From assembly GCA_934630855.1 (NCBI GenBank), contig CAKTWW010000041.1:1-18103 (forward strand): a stretch of 18,103 nt of DNA. Reading direction: 5' to 3'. This DNA is from an uncultured Collinsella sp. Lineage in GTDB: Bacteria > Actinomycetota > Coriobacteriia > Coriobacteriales > Coriobacteriaceae. The translations under genes were made by a program, and so were the position numbers. Shown one piece after another: positions 6,854 through 14,614 of this stretch. The notes under the pieces were generated by a model that saw only the letters and a program-made list of their open reading frames with translations, was not told the origin of the DNA and searched no databases. Numbering within the stretch: the stretch's first letter is position 1; every line of letters starts with the position of its first letter.

Positions 6854-8149
6854 ATGCTCGCCTTTTTACAAACCAACACGCCCATCGTGATCTTTAACCA
6901 GATTGTGGTCACGTTGCTCACGGTCTGCTTTCTGTACCAGGTGGTCTTCTTTATCATCGGCGCCCTGCGCGGTGAGGTCGCACCTCCTAAGGCCAAAAAG
7001 CTCCATCGCTATGCCTTCTTTATCGCCGCGCATAACGAGGAAGCGGTGATCGCCAACCTCGTGCGTTCCATCAAGGACCAGGACTATCCGTCCGAGCTTA
7101 TCGAGGTCTTTGTCGTCGCCGATGCCTGCACCGACAACACCGCACAGCTCGCGCGCGAGGCCGGTGCTATCGTCTATGAGCGCAACGATCTCGCCCGCAA
7201 GGGCAAGAGCTGGGTCATGGACTTTGGTTTCGACCGCATTCTCAACGAGTATCCCGATACCTTTGAGGGCTACTTTATCTTCGATGCCGATAACGTTATC
7301 TCCCGCGATTACGTCTCCAAGATGAATGATGCCTTTGACCAGGGCTTTCACGTGGTCACGAGTTATCGAAACTCCAAGAACTTCGGCAGCTCGTGGATCT
7401 CGGCTGCCAACGCCACCTGGTATCTTCGCGAGGCGCGCTTCCTCAACAATGCGCGTAATATCTGCAAGACGTCGTGTGCCGTTTCGGGTTCGGGCTACCT
7501 CATCTCGGCGAGCGTGATCGAGGGTATGCACGGCTGGCAATTCCATACGCTGACCGAGGATATTCAGTTCACCACGTTCTGTGCCATTCACGGCATTCGC
7601 ATCGGCTATGCGCCGGCGGAGTTCTTTGATGAGCAGCCGGTGACGTTTAAGGCGTCTTGGAAGCAGCGTATGCGCTGGACCAAGGGCTTCTACCAGGTGT
7701 TCTTTACCTATGGCAAGCACCTGGTCAAGTCGACCTTCCGCTATCACCGCTTTGCCGCCTACGATATGTTTATGACCATCGCGCCGGGTATGCTGCTGTC
7801 GCTGATCTCGATGCTCGCCAACGCGACCTTCCTCATCGTGGGCGGGCTCTCGCACGGCTTCTTGGCTACCGAGGTCGAGATGCAGGCTTGTGCCGCCTCG
7901 CTCATCATGACCTTTGCGATGATGTACCAGACCTTCTTTATCCTGGCGCTGCTTACGACCATCTTTGAGTACAAACACATTCACTGTGCGCAAAAGTGGC
8001 GCTTGGTGACCAACCTGTTCACCTTCCCGATCTTTATGTTCAGCTATATCCCCATCACGGTGGCTGCACTGTTCCTGAAGGTCGACTGGGTCCCGACGCA
8101 GCACGCCGTCAGCGTCACCCTCGACGAGGTCATGCAAGGCGCCAAATAA
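6854..8149 (+). CDS. Membrane family 2 glycosyltransferase
   Basis: A 431-residue inner-membrane glycosyltransferase of the GT2 type, resembling processive enzymes such as IcaA and NodC. It probably transfers sugars from nucleotide sugars to a cell-surface polymer or lipid. One helix lies at about 12-37. The cytosolic catalytic domain contains HNEE (60-63), ADACTDN (89-95), DADN (144-147, the DxD-type metal site), TEDI (234-237, with D236 the likely base) and QRMRW (271-275, the QxxRW motif of processive enzymes). Three helices follow at about 303-330, 347-371 and 383-408. The ATG is five bases after GGGAG (6844-6848). No other polysaccharide genes lie nearby, so the product is unknown. Palindromic repeat copy 2 follows as terminator. 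Confidence 0.88.
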   Translation: MLAFLQTNTPIVIFNQIVVTLLTVCFLYQVVFFIIGALRGEVAPPKAKKLHRYAFFIAAHNEEAVIANLVRSIKDQDYPSELIEVFVVADACTDNTAQLAREAGAIVYERNDLARKGKSWVMDFGFDRILNEYPDTFEGYFIFDADNVISRDYVSKMNDAFDQGFHVVTSYRNSKNFGSSWISAANATWYLREARFLNNARNICKTSCAVSGSGYLISASVIEGMHGWQFHTLTEDIQFTTFCAIHGIRIGYAPAEFFDEQPVTFKASWKQRMRWTKGFYQVFFTYGKHLVKSTFRYHRFAAYDMFMTIAPGMLLSLISMLANATFLIVGGLSHGFLATEVEMQACAASLIMTFAMMYQTFFILALLTTIFEYKHIHCAQKWRLVTNLFTFPIFMFSYIPITVAALFLKVDWVPTQHAVSVTLDEVMQGAK

Positions 8150-8157
8150 CCACCACC

Positions 8158-8198
8158 AAAACCACCGCAAAGGGGACAGGTACCTTTGTGGTGGTTTT
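8158..8198. repeat. Palindromic repeat copy 2, inverted, also a terminator
   Basis: A 16-bp stem with one G-T pair (8158-8173 with 8183-8198) encloses the loop GGACAGGTA (8174-8182). It is the reverse complement of copy 1 at 39 of 41 positions. Five T (8195-8199), then GC and four more T follow on the + strand, so it should end the glycosyltransferase transcript. It begins eight bases past the stop codon. Confidence 0.8.
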
Positions 8199-8230
8199 TG
8201 CTTTTGCGATGCAACTCGAGGAGGTGCTCG

Positions 8231-8653
8231 ATGGTCTATATCCCGTTTTGGCTGTGCGCCATCGCCGGCGCCGTCATCGATGCTCGTGAGCGGCGGTTCC
8301 CGAATGCGCTTGCCGGGGTTTGTGCCGTGGCAGCGTTTGCGGGGGTTTGGCTCGATCGTGGCATGGACACGGCTTTTGATCATGCTGGTCTTGCCGCTAT
8401 CGTCTATCTCGCGCTCGTGCTCACCGAGTCTCTCTGGCGGCGCCTTCGTCAAGCCCCGGGTATTGGCATGGGAGATGTCAAGGCACTCTTCGCGCTTTGC
8501 ACGCTTGACCCCTTGGGCGGTATCGTGGCATTTGCTGCCGCGCTCCTGTTTCTTGCCATCGCCTGCCTTATCACAAAATCGCGCTCCCTGCCATTGCTGC
8601 CGTTTTTGGTGCCGATTTTTGCCATAATCGAGGTCGTGGGCTGCACGCTGTAA
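8231..8653 (+). CDS. Small prepilin peptidase (A24 family)
   Basis: A 140-residue integral membrane protein of the A24 aspartyl protease family, which cleaves leader peptides of type IV pilin-like precursors. The two catalytic aspartates are visible: D17 in DARERRFPN and D82 in GMGDVK. It lacks the N-terminal cysteine-rich methylase domain of long PilD-type enzymes, so it resembles the short CpaA/TadV form. Most of the rest is hydrophobic. The reading frame is open from 8186, but ATG 8231 is chosen because GAGGAGGTG (8218-8226) is four bases upstream and the earlier start lies in the repeat. No pilin or secretion genes are nearby. dgt follows after 31 bases and may be co-transcribed. Confidence 0.85.
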   Translation: MVYIPFWLCAIAGAVIDARERRFPNALAGVCAVAAFAGVWLDRGMDTAFDHAGLAAIVYLALVLTESLWRRLRQAPGIGMGDVKALFALCTLDPLGGIVAFAAALLFLAIACLITKSRSLPLLPFLVPIFAIIEVVGCTL

Positions 8654-8684
8654 CCGATTGCGCATCCTTCTTAAGGAGCATGCC

Positions 8685-9932
8685 ATGGCAACTAATCAAG
8701 ATACGTCCGCCATCAAGGCACGTATGGACCGTATTCCCTCGGCGTTGTCGCCCGAGCTTATCGAGCGCATTGCCGCCGATCGTGCTTCGGGCGCTGTCAA
8801 TCCGTATCGTTGCAACGACGACCAGGTCATTCGTCGCATCGACCGTGCCGCGGACAGGGGCACGCTTATGCGCCCCAGCTTTATGCGCGATACCGAAAAA
8901 ATCCTCCATCTGCCGGCATACACCCGCTATGCAGGTAAAACGCAGGTCTTTAGCTTTCGCAGCAACGACGACTTGTCGCGTCGTGGCCTGCATGTGCAGC
9001 TCGTCTCGCGCATTGCGCGCGATATCGGTCGCGCCTTGGGGCTCAATTGCGACCTGATTGAGGCAATTGGTCTGGGCCATGACCTGGGACATACGCCCTT
9101 CGGCCATGCCGGCGAGCGCTTCCTCAACGATATCTATCACGAGCGCACCGGTCGTTTCTTTTTCCATAACGTGCAGTCGGTGCGCGTGCTCGATTCGCTC
9201 TATGGCCGCAACGTGTCGCTCCAGACGCTCGATGGTGTGCTGTGCCACAACGGCGAGTATGAGCAGCGCGTGTTTGAGCTGTCGAGCATGGCATCCTTTG
9301 ACCAGTTCGATCAGACAGTCGAGGATTGCATCGCCACGGGTTATAGCGCGATTGAGCATCTGCGCCCCATGACGCTCGAGGGCTGCGTCGTGCGCATATC
9401 GGATATCCTCGCCTACGTCGGTCGTGATCGCCAGGATGCGATTGCGGCGGGCCTGCTTAAACCCGACGCTTTTGACGACGATCTGGGCGGTTTTTACAAC
9501 AGCTGGATCCTCACGCACGCTTCTGTCGATATCGTTGAGCATAGTTACGGCAAACCGCGTATCGAGATGAGCGAGGACCTGTTTGAGGAAATCCGCCGAG
9601 CCAAGCGCGAGAACTACGAGAAGATCTACAGCAAGGGTGGCATCGAGGGCGATTCCGAGGCGGAGCTGCGCGAGGCGTTCGAAAAGCTCTACGACCGTTG
9701 CCTGCTGGATTTACATGATGGGGACGAATCTTCTTACATCTTTAAGCATCATATTTCACGTATTGAGCGACAACTTTCCTACTACGACCGCACCTATTCT
9801 TGGCAGGACGACAGGGACCAAGCCGTGGTGGATTACATCGCGAGCATGACGGACGGCTACTTCTGCGAGCTGACGAGCAAACTGTTCCCGGGTCTAAAGT
9901 TTCCGCATCGCACCTATATTAACGAACGGTAG
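8685..9932 (+). CDS. dgt: dGTPase-like HD-domain phosphohydrolase
   Basis: A 415-residue HD-superfamily protein matching bacterial deoxynucleoside triphosphate triphosphohydrolases, which split dGTP or other dNTPs into nucleoside and triphosphate. The HD metal ligands are H103 (GLHVQ), H132 and D133 (GHDLGHTPFGHAGE), and D240 (RISDILAYV). The N-terminal DTEKILHLPAYTRYAGKTQV stretch (69-88) is typical of Dgt proteins. The ATG at 8685 is six bases after AAGGAG (8673-8678); an in-frame upstream start at 8658 has no ribosome site. The stop codon lies in a 6-bp inverted repeat (9922-9937). Substrate preference among dNTPs is not readable from sequence. Confidence 0.85.
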   Translation: MATNQDTSAIKARMDRIPSALSPELIERIAADRASGAVNPYRCNDDQVIRRIDRAADRGTLMRPSFMRDTEKILHLPAYTRYAGKTQVFSFRSNDDLSRRGLHVQLVSRIARDIGRALGLNCDLIEAIGLGHDLGHTPFGHAGERFLNDIYHERTGRFFFHNVQSVRVLDSLYGRNVSLQTLDGVLCHNGEYEQRVFELSSMASFDQFDQTVEDCIATGYSAIEHLRPMTLEGCVVRISDILAYVGRDRQDAIAAGLLKPDAFDDDLGGFYNSWILTHASVDIVEHSYGKPRIEMSEDLFEEIRRAKRENYEKIYSKGGIEGDSEAELREAFEKLYDRCLLDLHDGDESSYIFKHHISRIERQLSYYDRTYSWQDDRDQAVVDYIASMTDGYFCELTSKLFPGLKFPHRTYINER

Positions 9933-9953
9933 TTCGTATCTTTTCGGTATACT
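9922..9953 (+). promoter_or_regulatory. Inverted repeat and -10 box before rarA
   Basis: ACGAAC (9922-9927) and GTTCGT (9932-9937) form a 6-bp hairpin with loop GGTA across the dgt stop. TATACT (9948-9953) is a strong -10 match, but no clear -35 lies 17 bases upstream. Together these suggest a promoter giving a leader of about 27 bases for rarA. Confidence 0.45.
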
Positions 9954-9986
9954 GTTGAAGAACAACGATTTTGATGGATACACTGG

Positions 9987-11342
9987 ATGGCTATGGACGA
10001 CCTTTTTTCTGCCTCGACGCGCGAGCGTTCCTTTAAGAATGCACCGCTCGCGGTGCGCATGCGCCCCAATTCGCTCGATGAGTACGTGGGCCAGCAAAAG
10101 GCCGTGGGAAAGGGTTCGTGGCTGCGTGCGGCGATTGAGCACGACGTGCTGTCGAGCGTGATCCTGTATGGTCCTGCCGGCACGGGCAAAACCACGCTGG
10201 CGCATATCATCGCCAACCATACCAAGAGCGAGTTTGTCGAGGTCAGCGCCGTGACGGGTACCGTGAAGGACCTTCGTCGCGTGATTGACGAGGCAAAGAC
10301 GCGTCTGAATACGTACGACCGTCGCACCATCTTGTTTATTGACGAGATTCATCGCTTTTCGAAGTCGCAGCAGGATGCGCTGTTGCACGCTGTCGAAAAC
10401 CGCACTGTCATTATGATCGGTGCCACGACCGAGAACCCGTACTTCGAGGTCAACTCCGCACTGTTGTCGCGCGGACGCGTGGTGGAGCTTGAGCACCTAA
10501 AAGACGAGGATATCGAAACGCTTATCGAGCGTGCGCTCGAGGCGCCGCAGGGCTTGAACGGCAAGTTCTCGGCCGATGAGGATACGGTTAAGACCATCTG
10601 CACGTTGGCCGCGGGCGACGCGCGCTCGGCCCTGACGACGCTCGAGCTGGCGAGCGAAATCGCCGTGACGCGCCCCGACACCGAGGGTACGCCGGCTCCG
10701 GCAGCGGGGGAGCGGTATCCCATCACGGTCGACGATGTGAAGATTGCCAACCCACGCCGTGGGTTTTCGTATGACAAAAACGGCGATATGCACTACGACA
10801 TCATCAGTGCGTTTATCAAGTCCATGCGCGGCAGCGACCCCGATGCCACCATTTATTGGCTCGCGCGCATGATTGATGCGGGGGAGGACCCTAAGTTTAT
10901 CGCCCGCCGCATTATGATTCATGCTTCTGAGGACGTCGGCAATGCCGATCCGCAGGCGCTGTTGGTGGCGCATGCAGCGTTTAAATCTGCCGAGGTCATT
11001 GGCTATCCCGAGTGTCGCATCAACTTGGCGCAAGCGGCGCTCTATGTGTGCTTGGCGCCCAAGTCCAATGCCTGCGAGGCGTCGATCGATGCGGCGCTGG
11101 CCGATATCCATAACAGTGGACTGCGCGAGGTACCGAGCTACCTGCGCGACCGCCACCGTCCGGGCAGCGATGAGTACGGTGTGTACAAGTATCCGCACGA
11201 TTATCCCGAGGGCTGGGTCGATCAGCGATATTTGCCCGAAGGCCTGGAGCGCGGCGCGTTTTGGCAGCCCGCCGGTCGAGGCTGGGAAGAATGGCGCGTA
11301 GAGCAAAGCGAACGCGACCGCAGCGGGAACGCGCCGAAGTAG
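9987..11342 (+). CDS. rarA: Replication-associated recombination protein A (RarA/MgsA)
   Basis: A 451-residue AAA+ ATPase related to clamp loaders, acting at stalled replication forks. It shows the Walker A site GPAGTGKT (62-69), the Walker B site ILFIDEIH (115-122, D119 and E120) and the ATTENP sensor segment near 146-151. The N-terminal MRPNSLDEYVGQ (25-36) is a family signature. The C-terminal tetramerisation part includes ARMIDAGEDPKFIARR, SEDVGNADP and YKYPHDYPEGW. It has the usual length. No clear ribosome site precedes ATG 9987 or the in-frame ATG at 9993, so the start is uncertain by two codons. It is probably transcribed from the TATACT promoter just upstream. Confidence 0.93.
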   Translation: MAMDDLFSASTRERSFKNAPLAVRMRPNSLDEYVGQQKAVGKGSWLRAAIEHDVLSSVILYGPAGTGKTTLAHIIANHTKSEFVEVSAVTGTVKDLRRVIDEAKTRLNTYDRRTILFIDEIHRFSKSQQDALLHAVENRTVIMIGATTENPYFEVNSALLSRGRVVELEHLKDEDIETLIERALEAPQGLNGKFSADEDTVKTICTLAAGDARSALTTLELASEIAVTRPDTEGTPAPAAGERYPITVDDVKIANPRRGFSYDKNGDMHYDIISAFIKSMRGSDPDATIYWLARMIDAGEDPKFIARRIMIHASEDVGNADPQALLVAHAAFKSAEVIGYPECRINLAQAALYVCLAPKSNACEASIDAALADIHNSGLREVPSYLRDRHRPGSDEYGVYKYPHDYPEGWVDQRYLPEGLERGAFWQPAGRGWEEWRVEQSERDRSGNAPK

Positions 11343-11344
11343 CT

Positions 11345-11371
11345 GCTGATAATTTTGTCCCACGTATCAGC
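11345..11371 (+). other. Hairpin after rarA
   Basis: GCTGATA (11345-11351) pairs with TATCAGC (11365-11371) around a 13-base loop. It begins three bases after the rarA stop. No T-run follows on the + strand, so terminator activity is doubtful. Confidence 0.35.
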
Positions 11372-11373
11372 TC

Positions 11374-11420
11374 TTGGCATGTTCGGTCCCCTTTGGGGTA
11401 CCATTGAAAGCGTCTGTATT
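11374..11420 (+). promoter_or_regulatory. Candidate promoter region of the sigma operon
   Basis: Two weak combinations are visible: TTGGCA (11374-11379) with TACCAT (11399-11404), spacing 19; and TTGGGG (11393-11398) with TGTATT (11415-11420), spacing 16. A small hairpin with CCCC/GGGG arms lies between them. A promoter is expected here but neither choice is convincing. Confidence 0.3.
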
Positions 11421-11442
11421 TCGATTCCTTTGGGAGGCTTGT

Positions 11443-12036
11443 ATGAGTCCCATTCAAATCGCCTTGCTGCTGCTCGCCGTTGCCGGCGTGTGGGCTATCG
11501 TTGAACTTGCGCTCACCCTGCGCAAAACCCGCACCGTTGTCGATTCGCTCGACAAGACGGTGACCGACCTCAACAACACCATTGCCGAGGCGCAGCCCGT
11601 GGTGGCAAAGCTCGATGGCGCCGTTGACGAGCTCACGCCGGCGCTTGCTCAGGTTGAGCCGCTGCTTAAGTCGAGCAAGACTGCCGTCGACGCCCTGACG
11701 TCCAACCTCGTTGAGGTTGAGGCGGTCGTTCGCGATATCTCTGAGGTCACGGGCAGCATGGCCGAGGCCAGCAACGCCGTGTCGAGCGTGACCGACTCCG
11801 CCGCCGGTGCCGTGCAGAAGTTCTTCAATAAGGTGAAGGCTCCTGCAGCCGACGCTGAGCGCAAGCTCGCCGCTGCCGCCGCGGAGGCCGAGCAGCCCAC
11901 TGAGCGCGTTCTGATTGGTGAGGCCGAGGATGAAGCCGCCGAAGGCGCCGAAGATACGAAAAAACCTGCTACTAAGCCGGCTCAGTACTACACCTACACG
12001 CCCGCCGAGACCTCCGAGGAGTCCTGCGATGAGTAG
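11443..12036 (+). CDS. Membrane-anchored coiled-coil protein, DUF948-like
   Basis: A 197-residue protein with one N-terminal membrane helix (about 5-26), a long heptad-like helical stretch (about 30-125) rich in V, L, A, S and T, an alanine-glutamate segment, and a hydrophilic acidic end from about 140. This layout resembles DUF948 proteins, which have no agreed function. ATG 11443 is chosen because GGGAGG (11432-11437) is five bases upstream; the longer frame from 11374 has no support. Its last codons overlap the next start by eight bases, so it is translationally coupled to the anti-sigma-like gene. That position suggests it may help sense or anchor the sigma module at the membrane, which is inference. 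Confidence 0.8.
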   Translation: MSPIQIALLLLAVAGVWAIVELALTLRKTRTVVDSLDKTVTDLNNTIAEAQPVVAKLDGAVDELTPALAQVEPLLKSSKTAVDALTSNLVEVEAVVRDISEVTGSMAEASNAVSSVTDSAAGAVQKFFNKVKAPAADAERKLAAAAAEAEQPTERVLIGEAEDEAAEGAEDTKKPATKPAQYYTYTPAETSEESCDE

Positions 12037-12406
12037 TGAAGCAACCTGCCCCATCACGCTGACTGTTGCCGGTGACCCGCGTCTGGCGCGCCTGGTGCGC
12101 ATGACGGCCGCCAACGTCGGCGCCCTGTGCTCCATGTCCGTCGACCGCATCGAGGACATTCGCATGGCCGCCGAAGAGGCCTTCATCTTTGGCTGTACGG
12201 CTGTTGATTCCGATGACATCACCATTGCATTCGACGTTGACGAGACCCATGTCGGCATGACCTTTACGTTCGGCGATCGGGCGACCGTCGATGAGGATGA
12301 TCAGGCTGCTGTGTATGCCGAGCTCATCCTGGCGAGTGTGTGCGATTCCTACGAAAAGACTGCGGCACCCCTAACGCTTTCCCTCGACCTCAAGGCGGAT
12401 ATCTAA
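12029..12406 (+). CDS. RsbW-like anti-sigma factor homologue, degenerate ATP site
   Basis: A 125-residue protein with the size and fold pattern of RsbW/SpoIIAB anti-sigma factors of the GHKL ATPase type. DRIEDIRMAAEEAF (39-52) aligns with the RsbW segment that normally leads into an SEACTN-like N box. Here the position of the magnesium-binding Asn is F54 (EEAFIFG), and no glycine-rich DxGxG box is seen; the matching region reads FGDRATVDEDD. The ATP-binding and kinase functions may therefore be lost while sigma binding is kept. The start ATG lies within the end of the previous gene, with GAGGAG (12016-12021) seven bases upstream. The sigma gene starts two bases after its stop. Assignment rests on this motif comparison plus context. 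Confidence 0.7.
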   Translation: MSSEATCPITLTVAGDPRLARLVRMTAANVGALCSMSVDRIEDIRMAAEEAFIFGCTAVDSDDITIAFDVDETHVGMTFTFGDRATVDEDDQAAVYAELILASVCDSYEKTAAPLTLSLDLKADI

Positions 12407-12407
12407 T

Positions 12408-13199
12408 ATGACCGAACGTTCCCGGAGCGGTAAGACCGCTTGGGACAAGGAGAAAACCCGCGAGCTGTTTCGTCGCTACAAGGAGACCGGTGATCCGGAC
12501 GCCCGCGAGCAACTCGTCATGTCCCATATGAACCTGGTAAGGTTTCTTGCCAACAAATTTAAAAACCGCGGCGAGCCTCTCGACGACCTTATGCAGGTCG
12601 GCTACCTGGGCTTGCTTAAGGCAATCGACCGCTTTGACCCCGAGCGCGGGCTTGAGTTCACGACGTTTGCCACGCCGACCATTCTGGGCGAGATCAAGCG
12701 TCATTTCCGCGATAAGGGCTGGAGCGTACGCGTGCCGCGCCGTCTGCAGGAACTCTCGGCCAAGGTTAACCAAGCCACCGATAAACTCACCAACGAGCTA
12801 CAGCGTTCGCCCAAGGTCGAAGAAATCGCCGAATACTTGGACGTGACCGTCGACGAGGTGCTGGAGGCCATGGAATCGTCCTCGGCCTATACCTCGGTGC
12901 CCATCGAGGCCCCAGGCGCGTCTGATTCCGATGATGCGCCCTCGATTCTCGACCGTTATGCCGACGACGACAACGAGCTTGACTTTACCGATGACCGCTT
13001 GGTGATCGAGGAAGCTATCCGTGATTTCTCGCCGCGCGAGCGCGAAGTGATTGAGCTGCGCTTTGTGAAGGGCATGACCCAGATCGAGATCGCCAAGAAG
13101 CTGGGCATCTCCCAGGTGCAGGTTTCGCGTCTGCTACGCCGCACGCTTAAAAAGATTCAGGACAAGATCGATCCCGACGGAGTGATGATTCGTTCATGA
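12408..13199 (+). CDS. RNA polymerase sigma factor of the SigB/SigF/SigG type
   Basis: A 263-residue group 3 sigma-70 family factor. Region 2 spans about 36-110, with DDLMQVGYLGLLKAIDRF (59-76) contacting core polymerase and FTTFATPTILGEIKRHFRD (84-102) recognising the -10 element. Region 3 covers about 112-185, and an acidic linker (172-196) follows. Region 4 (about 200-252) has the helix-turn-helix QIEIAKKLGISQVQVSRLL (225-243). In this group, activity is usually governed by an RsbW-type anti-sigma, and such a homologue lies immediately upstream. The stop overlaps the next start by four bases (ATGA). The regulon is unknown; stress or envelope response is the family expectation. Confidence 0.93.
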   Translation: MTERSRSGKTAWDKEKTRELFRRYKETGDPDAREQLVMSHMNLVRFLANKFKNRGEPLDDLMQVGYLGLLKAIDRFDPERGLEFTTFATPTILGEIKRHFRDKGWSVRVPRRLQELSAKVNQATDKLTNELQRSPKVEEIAEYLDVTVDEVLEAMESSSAYTSVPIEAPGASDSDDAPSILDRYADDDNELDFTDDRLVIEEAIRDFSPREREVIELRFVKGMTQIEIAKKLGISQVQVSRLLRRTLKKIQDKIDPDGVMIRS

Positions 13200-14608
13200 G
13201 TGAGCACCCCCAACAAACCGACCGTACACTGCGTGATGCCCGTATTCTGACCCTGCGCATCTGGGCTGTTGTTGGATGCATTGCGATTGCTGCCGTCATC
13301 TTCAACCTCATGGGCATCTTGGCGCCGGTTATTGAGTTTCTGGCCGTCGGTTCCATCATCGCCTTTGTGATGTCGCCCATTACCAATTGGCTCGAGCATC
13401 ATGGTGTGAATCGCGGTATCGGTTCGCTCGTCGCGCTCATCGTGGTTGTGGCCGTACTCGTCGGTGTCGTCTGCATCCTGTCGCCGATTTTGTTCGGCCA
13501 GATCATGGAAGTCCTGAGCCGCCTGCCTGGGCAGCTTCGTGTTGCCGGCGGCGACCTCAACGAAATGATTTCGAACGCCAAGACGCTCAACAACACGCCG
13601 CTCAAGGAGTATCTGGACAACAACCTGTCCTCGCTCGTTACCGTGGCGTCGAAATATGTGTCTCAGATCGCTGCTGAGCTCGGCCGCGGTGTGTTCCCGC
13701 TTATCACCAACACGGCTTCGCAGCTGTTCGTGATCTTCCTGGGCCTGGTGCTTGCCTACTGGATGGCCTGCGACTACCCACGCATGCACCACGAGATCTG
13801 CACCATCATCGGTCAGGAGAAGGAGACCTCGTACCGCTTTATGGTCGCGATTCTTTCTCGTTCCGTCGGTGGCTACATGCGCGGTATGGTCGTGACGTCC
13901 ATTTGCGGTGGTATCTTAGCCTTTATCGGTTTTATGATCATCGGGCACCCGTACGCGGCGCTCATGGCCATCTTTACCGGCATCATGCATTTGGTTCCGG
14001 TTGTTGGTCCCTGGGTGAGCGCGGCAATCGCCACGATACTCGGCTTTATGTTCAGCCCCATGTTGGCGTTATGGACGCTCATTGTGACGATGATCGCGCA
14101 AAACGTCACCGATAACGTGATTTCGCCTAAGGTCATGCAGAGTTCGGTGCAGGTGCATCCCATCATGAGCCTGACGGCGCTCGTCATTGGCTCGGCGCTC
14201 ATGGGCCCCATCGGCATGATCATCGCCATCCCGCTATGCGCGGCCCTCAAGGGTATCTTCGTGTATTACTTTGAGAACGAGACCGGCCGCCAGCTCGTTG
14301 CCTACGACGGCGCCGTGTTTAAGGGCACGCCGTATCGCGACACCGAGGGCAAACCGGTTGCCGCCTACGACGCGCTCGGCGACGACACCTTCATCTACGA
14401 GTCGGAGCTCATCGGCAACGAGACCGCGCCGGAGGCCCAGGCCATGCCCAAGCCCGAGCTCGATAATCCCTGGATCAAGCTCTCGGGTCTTCAGCCCGAC
14501 GCGACAGGCTTTTTCAAGAACCCCTTCGCCAGGGATGATGATTCCAATACGAACGACGACACCAAAACCGGCATCGACGGCTCCATGGACGATTCGGATT
14601 CCAAATAG
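13196..14608 (+). CDS. AI-2E family permease with long C-terminal tail
   Basis: A 470-residue membrane protein of the AI-2E transporter family (YdbI, TqsA and related permeases), whose members export small molecules or exchange ions. Helices are likely at about 22-60, 75-98, 165-192, 231-262 and 265-352. The conserved stretches VPVVGPW (267-273) and DNVISPKVM (306-314) are present. The membrane part ends near 358; a hydrophilic, acidic tail of about 110 residues follows, which is longer than typical for the family. The ATG overlaps the sigma stop by four bases, so translation is coupled. A role under or upstream of the sigma factor is an inference. The substrate is unknown. Confidence 0.9.
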   Translation: MSEHPQQTDRTLRDARILTLRIWAVVGCIAIAAVIFNLMGILAPVIEFLAVGSIIAFVMSPITNWLEHHGVNRGIGSLVALIVVVAVLVGVVCILSPILFGQIMEVLSRLPGQLRVAGGDLNEMISNAKTLNNTPLKEYLDNNLSSLVTVASKYVSQIAAELGRGVFPLITNTASQLFVIFLGLVLAYWMACDYPRMHHEICTIIGQEKETSYRFMVAILSRSVGGYMRGMVVTSICGGILAFIGFMIIGHPYAALMAIFTGIMHLVPVVGPWVSAAIATILGFMFSPMLALWTLIVTMIAQNVTDNVISPKVMQSSVQVHPIMSLTALVIGSALMGPIGMIIAIPLCAALKGIFVYYFENETGRQLVAYDGAVFKGTPYRDTEGKPVAAYDALGDDTFIYESELIGNETAPEAQAMPKPELDNPWIKLSGLQPDATGFFKNPFARDDDSNTNDDTKTGIDGSMDDSDSK

Positions 14609-14614
14609 ATCCTG

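Noticed and set aside
8186..8230. Earlier prepilin peptidase start
   Set aside because: It would start inside the palindromic repeat and translate the ribosome site of the better ATG at 8231.
6866..8686. A 606-codon open frame opposite the glycosyltransferase and prepilin peptidase
   Set aside because: It crosses two genes and the palindromic terminator, and its translation is charged and repetitive like a shadow frame.
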